Shown piece by piece: positions 1 to 8,514 of a DNA stretch of 64,000 nt. A program made the position numbers and the translations under genes. Positions within the stretch are counted from its first letter, which is position 1, and the number at the start of each line of letters is the position of its first letter. The DNA is taken from contig NZ_RQVQ01000005.1 in NCBI RefSeq assembly GCF_003865405.1, positions 1-64,000 on the forward strand, given 5' to 3'. Origin of the DNA: Paenimyroides tangerinum (GTDB taxonomy: Bacteria; Bacteroidota; Bacteroidia; Flavobacteriales; Flavobacteriaceae). A model generated the notes under the pieces. The model was not told the DNA's origin. It made no database searches and saw only the letters and a list, made by a program, of their open reading frames with translations.

Positions 1-2
1 AT

Positions 3-905
3 AATGTCGTAATTGATTATGTTGGATACGTAACTTATTTAATTCCAAAAGAAGATTTAAATAATCCCAATCTTACGATTTTCTTAAAACCAAGCGATGA
101 AAACCTGGCTGAAATGATTATTGACGCTTCACCTTTTTCTCGTAAAGAAATGATGAAATGTTTCAAAAAGTATTTTCTAGGAACAACTGCAAATGGTAAA
201 AGTTGTAAAATCTTAAACGAGAAAGCAATCGTTTTTTATTTCGATAGAAAAACAAATACTTTATTTGCTGAATCTTCAGAACCTTTAATTATTGAAAACA
301 AAAACTTAGATTATAAAATTCGATTTGTCTTAGAAGAGTTTCAAGCCAATTTCAATGCGCGTTCTTTGGAATTCTTTAATTACAAAGGAAGTAGTTTTTT
401 TGGATATAGCTCTTATACCGATGTCAGTTCCAATGAAAAAAGCGTTAAGCACAAGCGAAAAAAAACGTACGAAAACGGCATTCCTTTTTTTCTAAAAGCT
501 TTGGCTACAGATGAGCTTCAAGCTAATAATATTGTTTTTTATTTAGGTCCACTTCCAACGGATGAAAAAGAATTCTTTAAAAGCGAAGAAAATGACGAAG
601 GTTATACAATCCAAGTTTTGAAAGTGCCAATGAAGAAAGTACCTGATGTGAGTAAACTTCCAAAAAAAGATGGACGTTTTGTTATTGTTGCAGGGCAAGA
701 AGGACCAACAAAGGAAGTTCCTACAAACTTAAATGTGTTACAATCTAAAACAAAAAATCAATCGATAGTTCAATTGAATTCAGAACAAATTCAAATCGAT
801 AAAAATGGAAATCTTCTTTATCCAAGTCAAGTGTTTTTTGGAGGTTTTTTTGGTGATTTAAAATTAGGTGATATGCTACCAGTCGATTATGAATACATAA
901 AATAG
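3..905 (+). CDS. Carboxypeptidase-like regulatory domain protein, 5'-truncated
   Basis: The frame is open from base 3, so the gene begins left of the window and 300 codons are visible. An internal ATG at 114 would drop the conserved-looking stretch ending in ...NPNLTIFLKP, so I do not take it as the start. The text GYVTYLIPKEDL followed by short beta-rich segments resembles Bacteroidota exported proteins with an N-terminal CarboxypepD_reg-like fold, usually envelope-associated. That assignment rests on remembered family resemblance and is moderate. The C-terminal half (about residues 130-300) is Lys/Glu-rich and I recognise no enzyme in it. A terminator follows directly and is shared with the convergent MFS gene. 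Confidence 0.6.
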   Translation, partial: NVVIDYVGYVTYLIPKEDLNNPNLTIFLKPSDENLAEMIIDASPFSRKEMMKCFKKYFLGTTANGKSCKILNEKAIVFYFDRKTNTLFAESSEPLIIENKNLDYKIRFVLEEFQANFNARSLEFFNYKGSSFFGYSSYTDVSSNEKSVKHKRKKTYENGIPFFLKALATDELQANNIVFYLGPLPTDEKEFFKSEENDEGYTIQVLKVPMKKVPDVSKLPKKDGRFVIVAGQEGPTKEVPTNLNVLQSKTKNQSIVQLNSEQIQIDKNGNLLYPSQVFFGGFFGDLKLGDMLPVDYEYIK

Positions 906-910
906 AGCAA

Positions 911-942
911 AAAAATGAGGTTGTTATAACCTCATTTTTTGT
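911..942. terminator. Bidirectional rho-independent terminator
   Basis: A 12-bp perfect stem (AAAAATGAGGTT with AACCTCATTTTT) and a 5-base loop, with A and T runs on both sides. It sits between two convergent genes and can serve both. Confidence 0.85.
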
Positions 943-2100
943 TTATATTCCTTGTTTCTTTACCACCGTTCGTAAAAAGATGAATGCTAATATCGCACCT
1001 GAAAAAGCCATTCCAACACCAACTAAAACTGGGGAGTTATAAGCTAATCCTAAAGTAATTGGAATTCCTCCAAAATAAGCTCCTAACGTATTTCCTAAAT
1101 TAAAACTCGCTTGACCTGCTGCAGCGGCTAAAGTTTCTGCTCCTTTTGCTGTATTGATTAACATCATTTGTAACGATGAACCAATCGTAAATGAAACCAT
1201 TCCAGTTACAAATGCCATTACAAACGACATATAATAAGATTCGGCTGTGAAATAAACCACGATTAAACAAAGTGCCATTGCAGTAAACGATGCCATTGCT
1301 GCTTTGGTTGGGGAAATACTATCTGCCAATTTTCCACCAATTAAGTTTCCAAAGAACATTCCTAATCCAATTAAAAACATGATGATCGGAATTTGATTTT
1401 CTGCTAATCCTCCTACATTCGTCACCATTGGTCCGATGTATGAAATCCAAGCGAATAATCCACCTGTTCCAATTGAAATAATCGCAACTAATAGCCAAGC
1501 TTCCCAACGTTTAAAAAACGAAAGTTGTCCAATGACATCATTTGATGATGAAGATTCTGTTTTTGGAAGCCAAAAGTAAATGGCTGCAAAAGTTACCAAT
1601 CCTAAAAGTGCAATTATCGCATACGTATATCTCCAAGAATAATGATGTCCGATGTAAGTTCCTAATGGAACGCCTGCTAAATTTGCTATTGTCATTCCGG
1701 TAAACATAATCGCGATAGCTTGAGCTTCTTTTCCTTTTTGAGCTAATTGAGCTGCAACGACTGAGCCAACTCCGAAAAAAGCTCCGTGCGGTAATCCCGA
1801 CATAAATCGAGTTATCATTAATGTTTCTTGAGTTGGTGCAATGGCAAATAATCCATTGAAAACGAAAAACAAAACCATTAAAAATAACAATACTTTTTTA
1901 GGTGGAAATTTACCTGTAAAAAGCACTAAAATTGGCGCGCCAACAACAACACCTAAAGCATAAATCGCAATTAAATGCGCAGCTTCTGGAATCGCAATAT
2001 GTAAATCTTTAGCAATGTCTTGAAGAATTCCCATCATCGTAAATTCGGTCATCCCGATGGCTAAACCACCAAAAGCTAAAGCAATTAATCCTTTGTTCAT
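943..2100 (-). CDS. MFS transporter, AraJ/DHA1-like efflux permease
   Basis: A 385-residue, very hydrophobic protein with about 12 predicted membrane segments, the usual size of a DHA1-type major facilitator. The N-terminus (LALGGLAIGMTEF-like) and the motif near residues 85-100 (ITRFMSGLPHGAFFGVG) match the sugar/drug-efflux AraJ-YdhP branch, in which an Arg in TM4 and the Gly-rich segment are typical. It would export a small molecule using the proton gradient; the substrate cannot be told from sequence. It is a single gene, divergent from the SulP gene at 2195 and convergent with the gene on its left. Confidence 0.85.
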   Translation of the reverse strand: MNKGLIALAFGGLAIGMTEFTMMGILQDIAKDLHIAIPEAAHLIAIYALGVVVGAPILVLFTGKFPPKKVLLFLMVLFFVFNGLFAIAPTQETLMITRFMSGLPHGAFFGVGSVVAAQLAQKGKEAQAIAIMFTGMTIANLAGVPLGTYIGHHYSWRYTYAIIALLGLVTFAAIYFWLPKTESSSSNDVIGQLSFFKRWEAWLLVAIISIGTGGLFAWISYIGPMVTNVGGLAENQIPIIMFLIGLGMFFGNLIGGKLADSISPTKAAMASFTAMALCLIVVYFTAESYYMSFVMAFVTGMVSFTIGSSLQMMLINTAKGAETLAAAAGQASFNLGNTLGAYFGGIPITLGLAYNSPVLVGVGMAFSGAILAFIFLRTVVKKQGI

Positions 2101-2170
2101 AATTTTAATTTAAGCTTGCAAAATTACCACTTTTATTTTTTGATAAAAACATAAAGTATTTCCAATAGTT

Positions 2171-2178
2171 TATCTTTG
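2171..2178 (+). promoter_or_regulatory. -7 promoter element of the SulP gene
   Basis: TATCTTTG fits the Bacteroidota -7 consensus TAnnTTTG and lies 16 bases before the start codon. No TTG is found at the proper upstream distance, so only the -7 half is supported. Confidence 0.45.
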
Positions 2179-2194
2179 CTCTTTATTCTAAAAT

Positions 2195-3715
2195 ATGGAT
2201 GTGTTTTCACAGGTTCAATACCTAAAAAAAATAGATTATAAAGTTGAAATTTTAGCTGGATTAACCGTTGCTATGACGATGATTCCTGAATCGTTATCTT
2301 TTGCAATATTGGCTGGATTGTCTCCTTTAGTCGGACTTTACGGTGCGGTTATTATGGGAATTGTTACCGCAATTTTTGGTGGTCGTCCAGGATTAATTTC
2401 TGGTGGAGCAGGAGCTACGATTGTTGTTTTGATTGCATTGATTAATTTACACGGAGTTGAATACTTATTTGCGACTTTGATTTTAGCTGGAATTATTCAG
2501 TTTCTAGTTGGAGCTTTAAAGTTTGGAAAATTCATTCGTTTGATTCCTCAACCTGTGATGTACGGATTTTTGAACGGTTTGGCTTGTATTATTTTTATGT
2601 CGCAAATCAATCAGTTTAAAATTCAAGGAACTGATAATTGGCTTTCGGGATTACCACTTTATACAATGATCGGATTAACAGGTTTGACTATTTTGGTGGT
2701 TTATTTCTTCCCAAAAATAACCAATAAAATTCCGGCTTCATTAATTGCGATTTTAGTTGTTTTCGCAGCTGTTTACTTTTTAAATATCGAAACAAAGACG
2801 GTTGCTGATATCGCAAATATTGAAGGAAGCTTACCTTCTTTTCATATTCCAATGGTTCCATTAACATTCGAAACTCTAGAAATTATTTTTCCTTTTGCTT
2901 TAATAATGGCAGGAGTTGGTTTGATTGAAACCTTATTGACCTTAACAATGGTTGATGAAATTACAAATTCCAAAGGAAGTTCAAACAAAGAAGCAATGGC
3001 ACAAGGCGGAGCTAACATTTTAAATGGTTTCTTTGGTGGAATGGGAGGTTGTGCTATGGTTGCGCAAACGTTTGTGAATTTAAATTCGGGTTCAAGAACA
3101 CGAGTTTCTGGAATTGTTGCTGCTGTGACTATAATGTTGATTATTTTAGTAGGCGCTCCGTTCATTGAACAAATTCCTATGGCAGCATTAGTTGGCGTAA
3201 TGATGATGGTTTCTATTGGAACGTTTCAATGGGCTTCATTTAAAGGTTTACGAAAAATGCCATTATCAGATGTTTTAATTAGTGTTTTGGTTGCCCTAAT
3301 CACCATCTTTATGCACAATTTAGCTCTGGCTGTATTGGTTGGTGTGATAATTTCAGCTTTGGTTTTTGCTTGGGAAAGTTCAAAACGAATTTTAATAAAA
3401 TCAAGTTTGATTAATGAAAACACAAAAGTTTATGAAGTTTCTGGACCGATTTTCTTTGGTTCAATAAGTTCATTTAATGAAAGTTTTTCTATTCAAGATG
3501 ACCCAGAAGTTGTTATAGTTGATTTTAAAAACAGTAGAATTACAGATATGAGTGCGATTGAAGCTGTCAATTTATTGACTTTAAAATACGCTAAATTAAA
3601 TAAGAAAGTTATTTTAAAACATTTAAGTTCGGATTCAATTTTGTTATTGAAAAATGCAAAAGGAATCATTGAAGTTAATATTGATGAAGACCCAACTTAT
3701 AAAGTAATGCCATAA
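2195..3715 (+). CDS. SulP-family anion transporter with STAS domain
   Basis: A 506-residue inner-membrane protein of the SulP (SLC26) family. The first about 400 residues are membrane segments, with an early GLTVAMTMIPESLSFAILAGL signature (first helix and half-helix region), then a C-terminal STAS domain of about 90 residues (VVIVDFKNSRITDMSAIEAV, with the usual D-M-S-A-I-E core). Family members carry sulfate, bicarbonate or other anions; this one's substrate is not evident. It is only distantly similar to the second SulP protein at 26911-28503, so the two are not a recent duplication. No sulfate-assimilation genes are nearby. Confidence 0.9.
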   Translation: MDVFSQVQYLKKIDYKVEILAGLTVAMTMIPESLSFAILAGLSPLVGLYGAVIMGIVTAIFGGRPGLISGGAGATIVVLIALINLHGVEYLFATLILAGIIQFLVGALKFGKFIRLIPQPVMYGFLNGLACIIFMSQINQFKIQGTDNWLSGLPLYTMIGLTGLTILVVYFFPKITNKIPASLIAILVVFAAVYFLNIETKTVADIANIEGSLPSFHIPMVPLTFETLEIIFPFALIMAGVGLIETLLTLTMVDEITNSKGSSNKEAMAQGGANILNGFFGGMGGCAMVAQTFVNLNSGSRTRVSGIVAAVTIMLIILVGAPFIEQIPMAALVGVMMMVSIGTFQWASFKGLRKMPLSDVLISVLVALITIFMHNLALAVLVGVIISALVFAWESSKRILIKSSLINENTKVYEVSGPIFFGSISSFNESFSIQDDPEVVIVDFKNSRITDMSAIEAVNLLTLKYAKLNKKVILKHLSSDSILLLKNAKGIIEVNIDEDPTYKVMP

Positions 3716-3720
3716 ATGTA

Positions 3721-3755
3721 AAAGGAAGTTTCAGATTTTGAAACTTCCTTTTTTA
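3721..3755. terminator. Bidirectional terminator
   Basis: A 12-bp stem AAAGGAAGTTTC / GAAACTTCCTTT with a 7-base loop and a T run, between the convergent SulP and OYE genes. Confidence 0.85.
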
Positions 3756-4820
3756 TTATTCTTTTCCTCTTTCGTATTGCGATGCCCAAGGGATTTCTTC
3801 GCCTAAATCAATTGCTGCTTGATAGACAAAATGTGGATTTCTTAAAAATTCACGAGCTACAAAAATCAAATCTGCTTGGTTGTTTTGTAAAATTTCTTCA
3901 GCTTGTTTAGCTGAATCAATCAATCCTACAGCTCCAGTTGTTGCACCGGTTTCTTTTTTAACTCGTTCTGCAAATGGAACTTGATAGTTTTTTGTTACCG
4001 GGATTTCTTGATGACGAACCAAACCTCCTGTCGAAATATCCATTACTTCAACACCTTTTTCTTTTAAAATCTGACAAAGTTTAACTGTTTCAAAACACGT
4101 CCATCCGCCTTCTGCCCAGTCTGTAGCAGATAAACGAACCCAAAGGGATTGTGTGGTTATTTCGGATTTTATGGCATCAACTAATTCTAAAATAAATCGA
4201 ACTCGATTTTCAAAAGAACCACCATATTCGTCTTTTCTTAAATTCGTTAATGGCGAAAAAAACTGATGTGCTAAATAACCGTGAGCTCCGTGAATTTCAA
4301 TGATTTCATAACCAGCTTTAACGGCTCTTGCAGCTGCAGCTTTGAATTGATTTACTATTGTTTTAATTTCTTCGATTGATAATTCGGTAGGCGGCCAATC
4401 CGTTTCATTAAACGTAAGAACAGATGGGGCAACGGTTTGCCAACCGTTTTCTTCGTTTGGTTTAAATTGGTCGCGATTAATCCAAGGTTTGTTTGTGCTT
4501 GCTTTTCTTCCAGCGTGTGAAAGCTGAATTCCAGGAATTGTTCCTTGAGATTTTATAAATGTATTGATTTCTGAAAGTTTCACGATATGTTCATCTTTCC
4601 AAATTCCCAAATCTCCAAAAGTAATTCTTCCTTCTGGGCAAACCGCAGTTGCTTCTTGAATGATTGCAGCCGCTTTTCCGATTGCATATTGACCTAAATG
4701 TACTAAATGCCAATTTTGAGCAAATCCATCTTCGGCGGTATATTGACACATTGGAGAAACAATGATTCGGTTTTGTAATGTATGATTCTTTAGATGTAGT
4801 TTTTCAAATAATTTTGACAT
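3756..4820 (-). CDS. NADH:flavin oxidoreductase, YqjM-like Old Yellow Enzyme
   Basis: 354 residues, the normal size for a one-domain FMN-dependent TIM-barrel ene-reductase. It begins at the family start SPMCQYTAEDG, with Cys25 and Tyr27 as the YqjM-class active-site pair. The HGAHGYLAHQFFSP and DEYGGSFENRVRF motifs (about residues 180-215) bind FMN and substrate. Enzymes of this class reduce activated C=C bonds of unsaturated carbonyls with NAD(P)H, often in detoxification; the physiological substrate is unknown. It stands alone and is divergent from the MscS gene. Confidence 0.9.
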   Translation of the reverse strand: MSKLFEKLHLKNHTLQNRIIVSPMCQYTAEDGFAQNWHLVHLGQYAIGKAAAIIQEATAVCPEGRITFGDLGIWKDEHIVKLSEINTFIKSQGTIPGIQLSHAGRKASTNKPWINRDQFKPNEENGWQTVAPSVLTFNETDWPPTELSIEEIKTIVNQFKAAAARAVKAGYEIIEIHGAHGYLAHQFFSPLTNLRKDEYGGSFENRVRFILELVDAIKSEITTQSLWVRLSATDWAEGGWTCFETVKLCQILKEKGVEVMDISTGGLVRHQEIPVTKNYQVPFAERVKKETGATTGAVGLIDSAKQAEEILQNNQADLIFVAREFLRNPHFVYQAAIDLGEEIPWASQYERGKE

Positions 4821-4870
4821 AATTTCTCGATTTGGTATGTAAAATTACTGATTAAAGTTGATTTGATATT

Positions 4871-4878
4871 TATCTTTG
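4871..4878 (+). promoter_or_regulatory. -7 promoter element of mscS-like gene
   Basis: TATCTTTG matches the TAnnTTTG consensus, 20 bases before the start codon. The -33 element is weak (a TTACTG 20 bases upstream). Confidence 0.5.
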
Positions 4879-4897
4879 TATCATAATATTTTGATTT

Positions 4898-5767
4898 ATG
4901 AAGGATTCGTTGGTTAAAGTTTTTAAAAGTTGGGAGTTTGATGCCGAAGAAATTGGTGCAAAACTGATTATTGCGTTTTTAATTTTATTATTGTTCTTTT
5001 TGATCGCAAGACTTTCACGTAAAATATTTTTAAAATTAAATTCTAATCTGTTAAGCAAACATCCCGATGTTTTAAATTTATTATCTAAAATTATATATTA
5101 CATATTTTTAATTTTTGGATATTTTTTATTTCTGAAAATTGTTGGTTTAGAGCAATATTTTTCTAAAATCCTTGCGGGTGCTGGAATTGTTGGAATTATT
5201 GCAGGTTTTGCTTTAAAAGATATCGCTTCAAACGCCTTTTCTGGTTTGTTGCTTTTTATTAAGAAGCCTTTTGTAAAAGGTGATTGGGTTCAGCTTGATG
5301 GACATTATGGAAAGGTTGAATTGGTTGGCTGGTTAACCACAGCTTTATCTAACAAAACGGGGCAGGAGATTTATATTTCGAATCAGTTGATTTATAGTGG
5401 AACTTTTATGAATTATTCTAAGTACAAAAAACGTAGAATTTGTCTTCAAGCTGATGTCCAAAATTTCATTGATGTTCCTAAATTGAAGCAATTGTTGAAT
5501 GATGAAACTTCAAAGTTTTCGAATCTTTTACCAAATAATTTAATCAATTTTTATGTTACGAAAATTGGAGTTGATGGTGGATTTTCCTTTGAATTGTTAT
5601 ATTGGATACATTTTGATGAAGGACATAATTTTAGAGATTCTATTAGTAAAGCGCTTTTAATGATTAATAATATTGGATTAAATAATTCGATTACCATTAA
5701 AAATATCACTTGGCAATCGGATGAAGAAGATGAAACGTCAGCTGAAAGATTTGGAGTTGGAAGCTAG
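4898..5767 (+). CDS. Small-conductance mechanosensitive channel (MscS family)
   Basis: 289 residues with three N-terminal membrane helices (about residues 20-40, 65-85 and 88-112). The third is Gly/Ala-rich (GAGIVGIIAGFALKDIASNAFSGLLL), the pore-lining TM3 signature of MscS. A soluble beta domain (KGDWVQLDGHYGKVELVGW) and a C-terminal alpha/beta region follow. It would release solutes across the inner membrane on hypo-osmotic shock. The last about 15 residues are acidic and variable. Downstream, the convergent MpaB-like gene ends 36 bases away. Confidence 0.92.
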   Translation: MKDSLVKVFKSWEFDAEEIGAKLIIAFLILLLFFLIARLSRKIFLKLNSNLLSKHPDVLNLLSKIIYYIFLIFGYFLFLKIVGLEQYFSKILAGAGIVGIIAGFALKDIASNAFSGLLLFIKKPFVKGDWVQLDGHYGKVELVGWLTTALSNKTGQEIYISNQLIYSGTFMNYSKYKKRRICLQADVQNFIDVPKLKQLLNDETSKFSNLLPNNLINFYVTKIGVDGGFSFELLYWIHFDEGHNFRDSISKALLMINNIGLNNSITIKNITWQSDEEDETSAERFGVGS

Positions 5768-5803
5768 ATTTAGCGGAAAGCTGGAAATAGCTTCTAATAA
5801 AAA

Positions 5804-6988
5804 TTACTTTTCTTTGTGGTATAAATCTCTAACTTCTAATTGTTGTTTGTAACCGCGAGCAACTATTTTTTTATATCTTTTTTCAGAGCTAAAAGCATAT
5901 TTTTCAACGATTGTATTAATGCATTTGATGAATTTAACCCAATAAATAGCTTTGGTTTTTGGAATTTGTAATTCGGTACAACTTGCTGTTCCGAGCATTT
6001 CCCAATTGTAACCGAGATTGGTTTTGTAAACAAAGTTTTTTAATAAGGTCGAATTGGTAAAAGTAACATTTTTAGGTTCGGTGTACAACGAATGTGCCAA
6101 AGCTACCGAATCTGTATCGGCTCCTTTTTGAGTTTTACTCCAAAGAAACAGCGCATCAACAGCTTGTTGTTCGTTTTCGACCAAAAGATGTTCTGGAATT
6201 CCGATTAAATAACCCACGTATTTCCAAAGATGTAAGGTTCCATCGATTTCTTTTTGTGTAGGATGGAAGTTTAGTTTCTTCAATCCATCGATATATGCGA
6301 TTGAAAAGCCTAAATTGGTAGCCAACATATCCCAAAGATTTAAAGGGCGTCCCCAAAGTTCGGATTCCCATTCGGGATTTTTTTCTATCATAATCCTTGA
6401 ATATGAATGAATTAATCGGGTGGTGACGGCGCTAAAGAATCCTTTTTCTTTTAGTTTTAATTGATTTTTTCCCGTGACATTAACCCAGAAAACTACGGTG
6501 TCTGAAAGACGTTTAACCGCACCTTTTTTCAAAGCGCCTGTAAAAATTAAAGGTTTGTTTATAGCAGATGATTCGTAGCCGCCCATTAACGAATAATCGC
6601 GTAAGGTTGCCAAACCTGAAGTTCCGGTTCTGTTGCTGAAATCACAACCTGCATCGATCAAATCGTAATTTATCCAGCTTGGAACGGTAAAGATTTGTTT
6701 GAGAAATTTTTGTGTGTTTTCAGAATACGTTTCTTTGTTATTTGGGTAGGAAGCTATGATTTGATGTAACATCCCAATGCCTTTTGCGAAACCGTATTTT
6801 ACTAAATATTCTTCTGCAATGGCATCACCTAATTCGTCAACTTCAAAATAATACTTGATGTATTTTTCTGCATCTTTGGTAGTTATATTTTTCGAAAGTT
6901 TTGAATTAAAATAAATACTTGTTTTGGGATTCCAATAACTTGAAAAGGCAGTTGAATTTTCTGAAATATGTCGGGTCGGAATAGTCAT
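5804..6988 (-). CDS. Oxygenase MpaB family protein (DUF2236)
   Basis: 394 residues resembling the DUF2236 / MpaB-Lcp family, haem-dependent oxygenases or related proteins that include the rubber-oxygenase catalytic domain. Supporting text includes TSGLATLRDYSLMGGY (about residue 125), the RLIHSYSRIMI helix with a candidate haem-ligand His (about 195) and LWGRPLNLWDMLATNLGFS (about 215). No signal peptide is seen, so it is probably cytoplasmic. The substrate is unknown. It stands alone, just downstream (on the other strand) of the nuo operon end. The family call is fairly confident; oxygenase activity is inferred. Confidence 0.7.
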   Translation of the reverse strand: MTIPTRHISENSTAFSSYWNPKTSIYFNSKLSKNITTKDAEKYIKYYFEVDELGDAIAEEYLVKYGFAKGIGMLHQIIASYPNNKETYSENTQKFLKQIFTVPSWINYDLIDAGCDFSNRTGTSGLATLRDYSLMGGYESSAINKPLIFTGALKKGAVKRLSDTVVFWVNVTGKNQLKLKEKGFFSAVTTRLIHSYSRIMIEKNPEWESELWGRPLNLWDMLATNLGFSIAYIDGLKKLNFHPTQKEIDGTLHLWKYVGYLIGIPEHLLVENEQQAVDALFLWSKTQKGADTDSVALAHSLYTEPKNVTFTNSTLLKNFVYKTNLGYNWEMLGTASCTELQIPKTKAIYWVKFIKCINTIVEKYAFSSEKRYKKIVARGYKQQLEVRDLYHKEK

Positions 6989-7020
6989 TAGAGTTTAGAT
7001 TTCGATTTATAAAATTACAT

Positions 7021-7050
7021 AAAAAAAGTCGGAACAAACGTCCGACTTTT
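7021..7050 (-). terminator. Terminator of the nuo operon
   Basis: A 10-bp perfect stem AAAAGTCGGA / TCCGACTTTT with a 7-base loop, 31 bases after the nuoN stop codon, with a T run on the minus strand. Confidence 0.85.
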
Positions 7051-7080
7051 CTTAATAAAAATATAAATCAACTAATTAAC

Positions 7081-8454
7081 TTAGAATAAATTCAAGATTG
7101 AAGAAGGACAAAGTCCCATTGCAATGTTTAATAATATAGCTAAAACAGCAACGGTTTTATAGATCCAACTGTGATTGGTTTCTGGTAATTCAGAAATTGC
7201 TTCTTGAGAATACATTTGGTTTATTACTTTGAAATAGTAGTAAACGCTAATGATTGAGTTGATAACACCGAAGATTACCAATTCTAAATGACCGCTTTGT
7301 AAGGCTGAATCAAATAGGAAGAATTTTCCAAAGAAACCTGCAAATATTGGAATTCCAGCCATTGATAATAAAGCCATTGTTAAAACAGCTGCCATCATCG
7401 GATTTTGTTTTCCCAAACCTTTGAAATGTTTGATTTTTTCGTCTTTGTAGTTTTTACAAACGGCAATGATAATTGCAAAAGCTGCAATACTCGCAAATGA
7501 ATAAGCTGCTGCGTAATAGAATAATTCTGCTGTGGCATTAGCTGTATTAAACAAAGCAATCATCATAAAACCAGCGTGAGAAATACCCGAATAGGCTAAC
7601 ATACGTTTGATGTTATCTTGTTTTAGAGCCATGATGTTTCCAACAAACATAGTCACGATTGCCAAACAAATTAAAAGAACGGTAAATGCTTCTGAGATAT
7701 AAGATTCAAAAATCGCATGTATTTTAAATAAGGTTGCCATTGCAGCGACTTTTGCCAATGTACTCATTGAAGCCGTTGTAATGGTTGGTGAACCTTGATA
7801 TACGTCTGGTGCCCAAAAATGGAAAGGGAAAGCTGCGATTTTAAATAACATTCCAATGGTTACCAAAACAACTCCTAAAGAAAGGAAGTTTGGTGTTTCT
7901 GGATTTAAAATGGCGTTTGAAATGGTGTTTAAATCAAATGATGCAGTTGCTCCGTAAATCAATGCAATTCCGAATAGGATAAATCCTGAAGCAAATGAAC
8001 CAAGTAAGAAATATTTCATTCCCGCTTCGTTACTTTTAATTTTTGTTGGATTGCTTCCTGCAAGAATATAAAGCGTGATTGATAAAATTTCTAAACCGAT
8101 AAAGAACATCGTTAAGTTTCCGAAAGAAATCATACATACAGCACCGATTAATAGAAATATTTTTAAGGAAATATAATCGGAAATCTTTTCGTATTGTTCT
8201 TTATAAAAATCTTGGCTCATTGCGACTAAGAAAATCGTTATGACAATGAACAAACTACTAAACATTTTGCTGAAATTGGTTTCAACAATCATATTGTTAT
8301 AGTTGTCTGAAAGTATTTGAACATCACAAAATGTAATTCCAAGTGCAGCCAACAAACCTAAAATGGTTAGTGGTACTATGGTTTTACGAAGGTTTATGAT
8401 TTCTAAAACCAAAATTAAAACAGCTAATCCTGCTAATGCAATTAATGTATTCAT
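7081..8454 (-). CDS. nuoN: NADH-quinone oxidoreductase subunit N
   Basis: 457 residues, 13-14 membrane helices, proton-pumping antiporter-like subunit of complex I. The conserved central segment PFHFWAPDVYQGSPTITTASMSTLAKVAA (given here as a landmark near residues 220-250) contains the Lys and Pro of the channel, and the YSGISHAGFMM helix follows. It is the last gene of the operon, 61 bases after nuoM, and is followed by a terminator. It works with NuoL and NuoM, its paralogues in the same membrane arm. Confidence 0.95.
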   Translation of the reverse strand: MNTLIALAGLAVLILVLEIINLRKTIVPLTILGLLAALGITFCDVQILSDNYNNMIVETNFSKMFSSLFIVITIFLVAMSQDFYKEQYEKISDYISLKIFLLIGAVCMISFGNLTMFFIGLEILSITLYILAGSNPTKIKSNEAGMKYFLLGSFASGFILFGIALIYGATASFDLNTISNAILNPETPNFLSLGVVLVTIGMLFKIAAFPFHFWAPDVYQGSPTITTASMSTLAKVAAMATLFKIHAIFESYISEAFTVLLICLAIVTMFVGNIMALKQDNIKRMLAYSGISHAGFMMIALFNTANATAELFYYAAAYSFASIAAFAIIIAVCKNYKDEKIKHFKGLGKQNPMMAAVLTMALLSMAGIPIFAGFFGKFFLFDSALQSGHLELVIFGVINSIISVYYYFKVINQMYSQEAISELPETNHSWIYKTVAVLAILLNIAMGLCPSSILNLF

Positions 8455-8514
8455 AATATTTTTGAATTAAATGAAATCGGTTGCCCGAATGCATTTTAAA
8501 TGATTAGTAAGTTA

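Noticed and set aside
2842..3165. 107-residue open frame antisense to the SulP gene
   Set aside because: Shadow of the SulP gene: low-complexity translation, no promoter, no family resemblance.
5758..5793. Imperfect inverted repeat GAAGCTA...TAGCTTC after the mscS gene
   Set aside because: It has bulges and a long loop with no clear T run; too weak to call a terminator.
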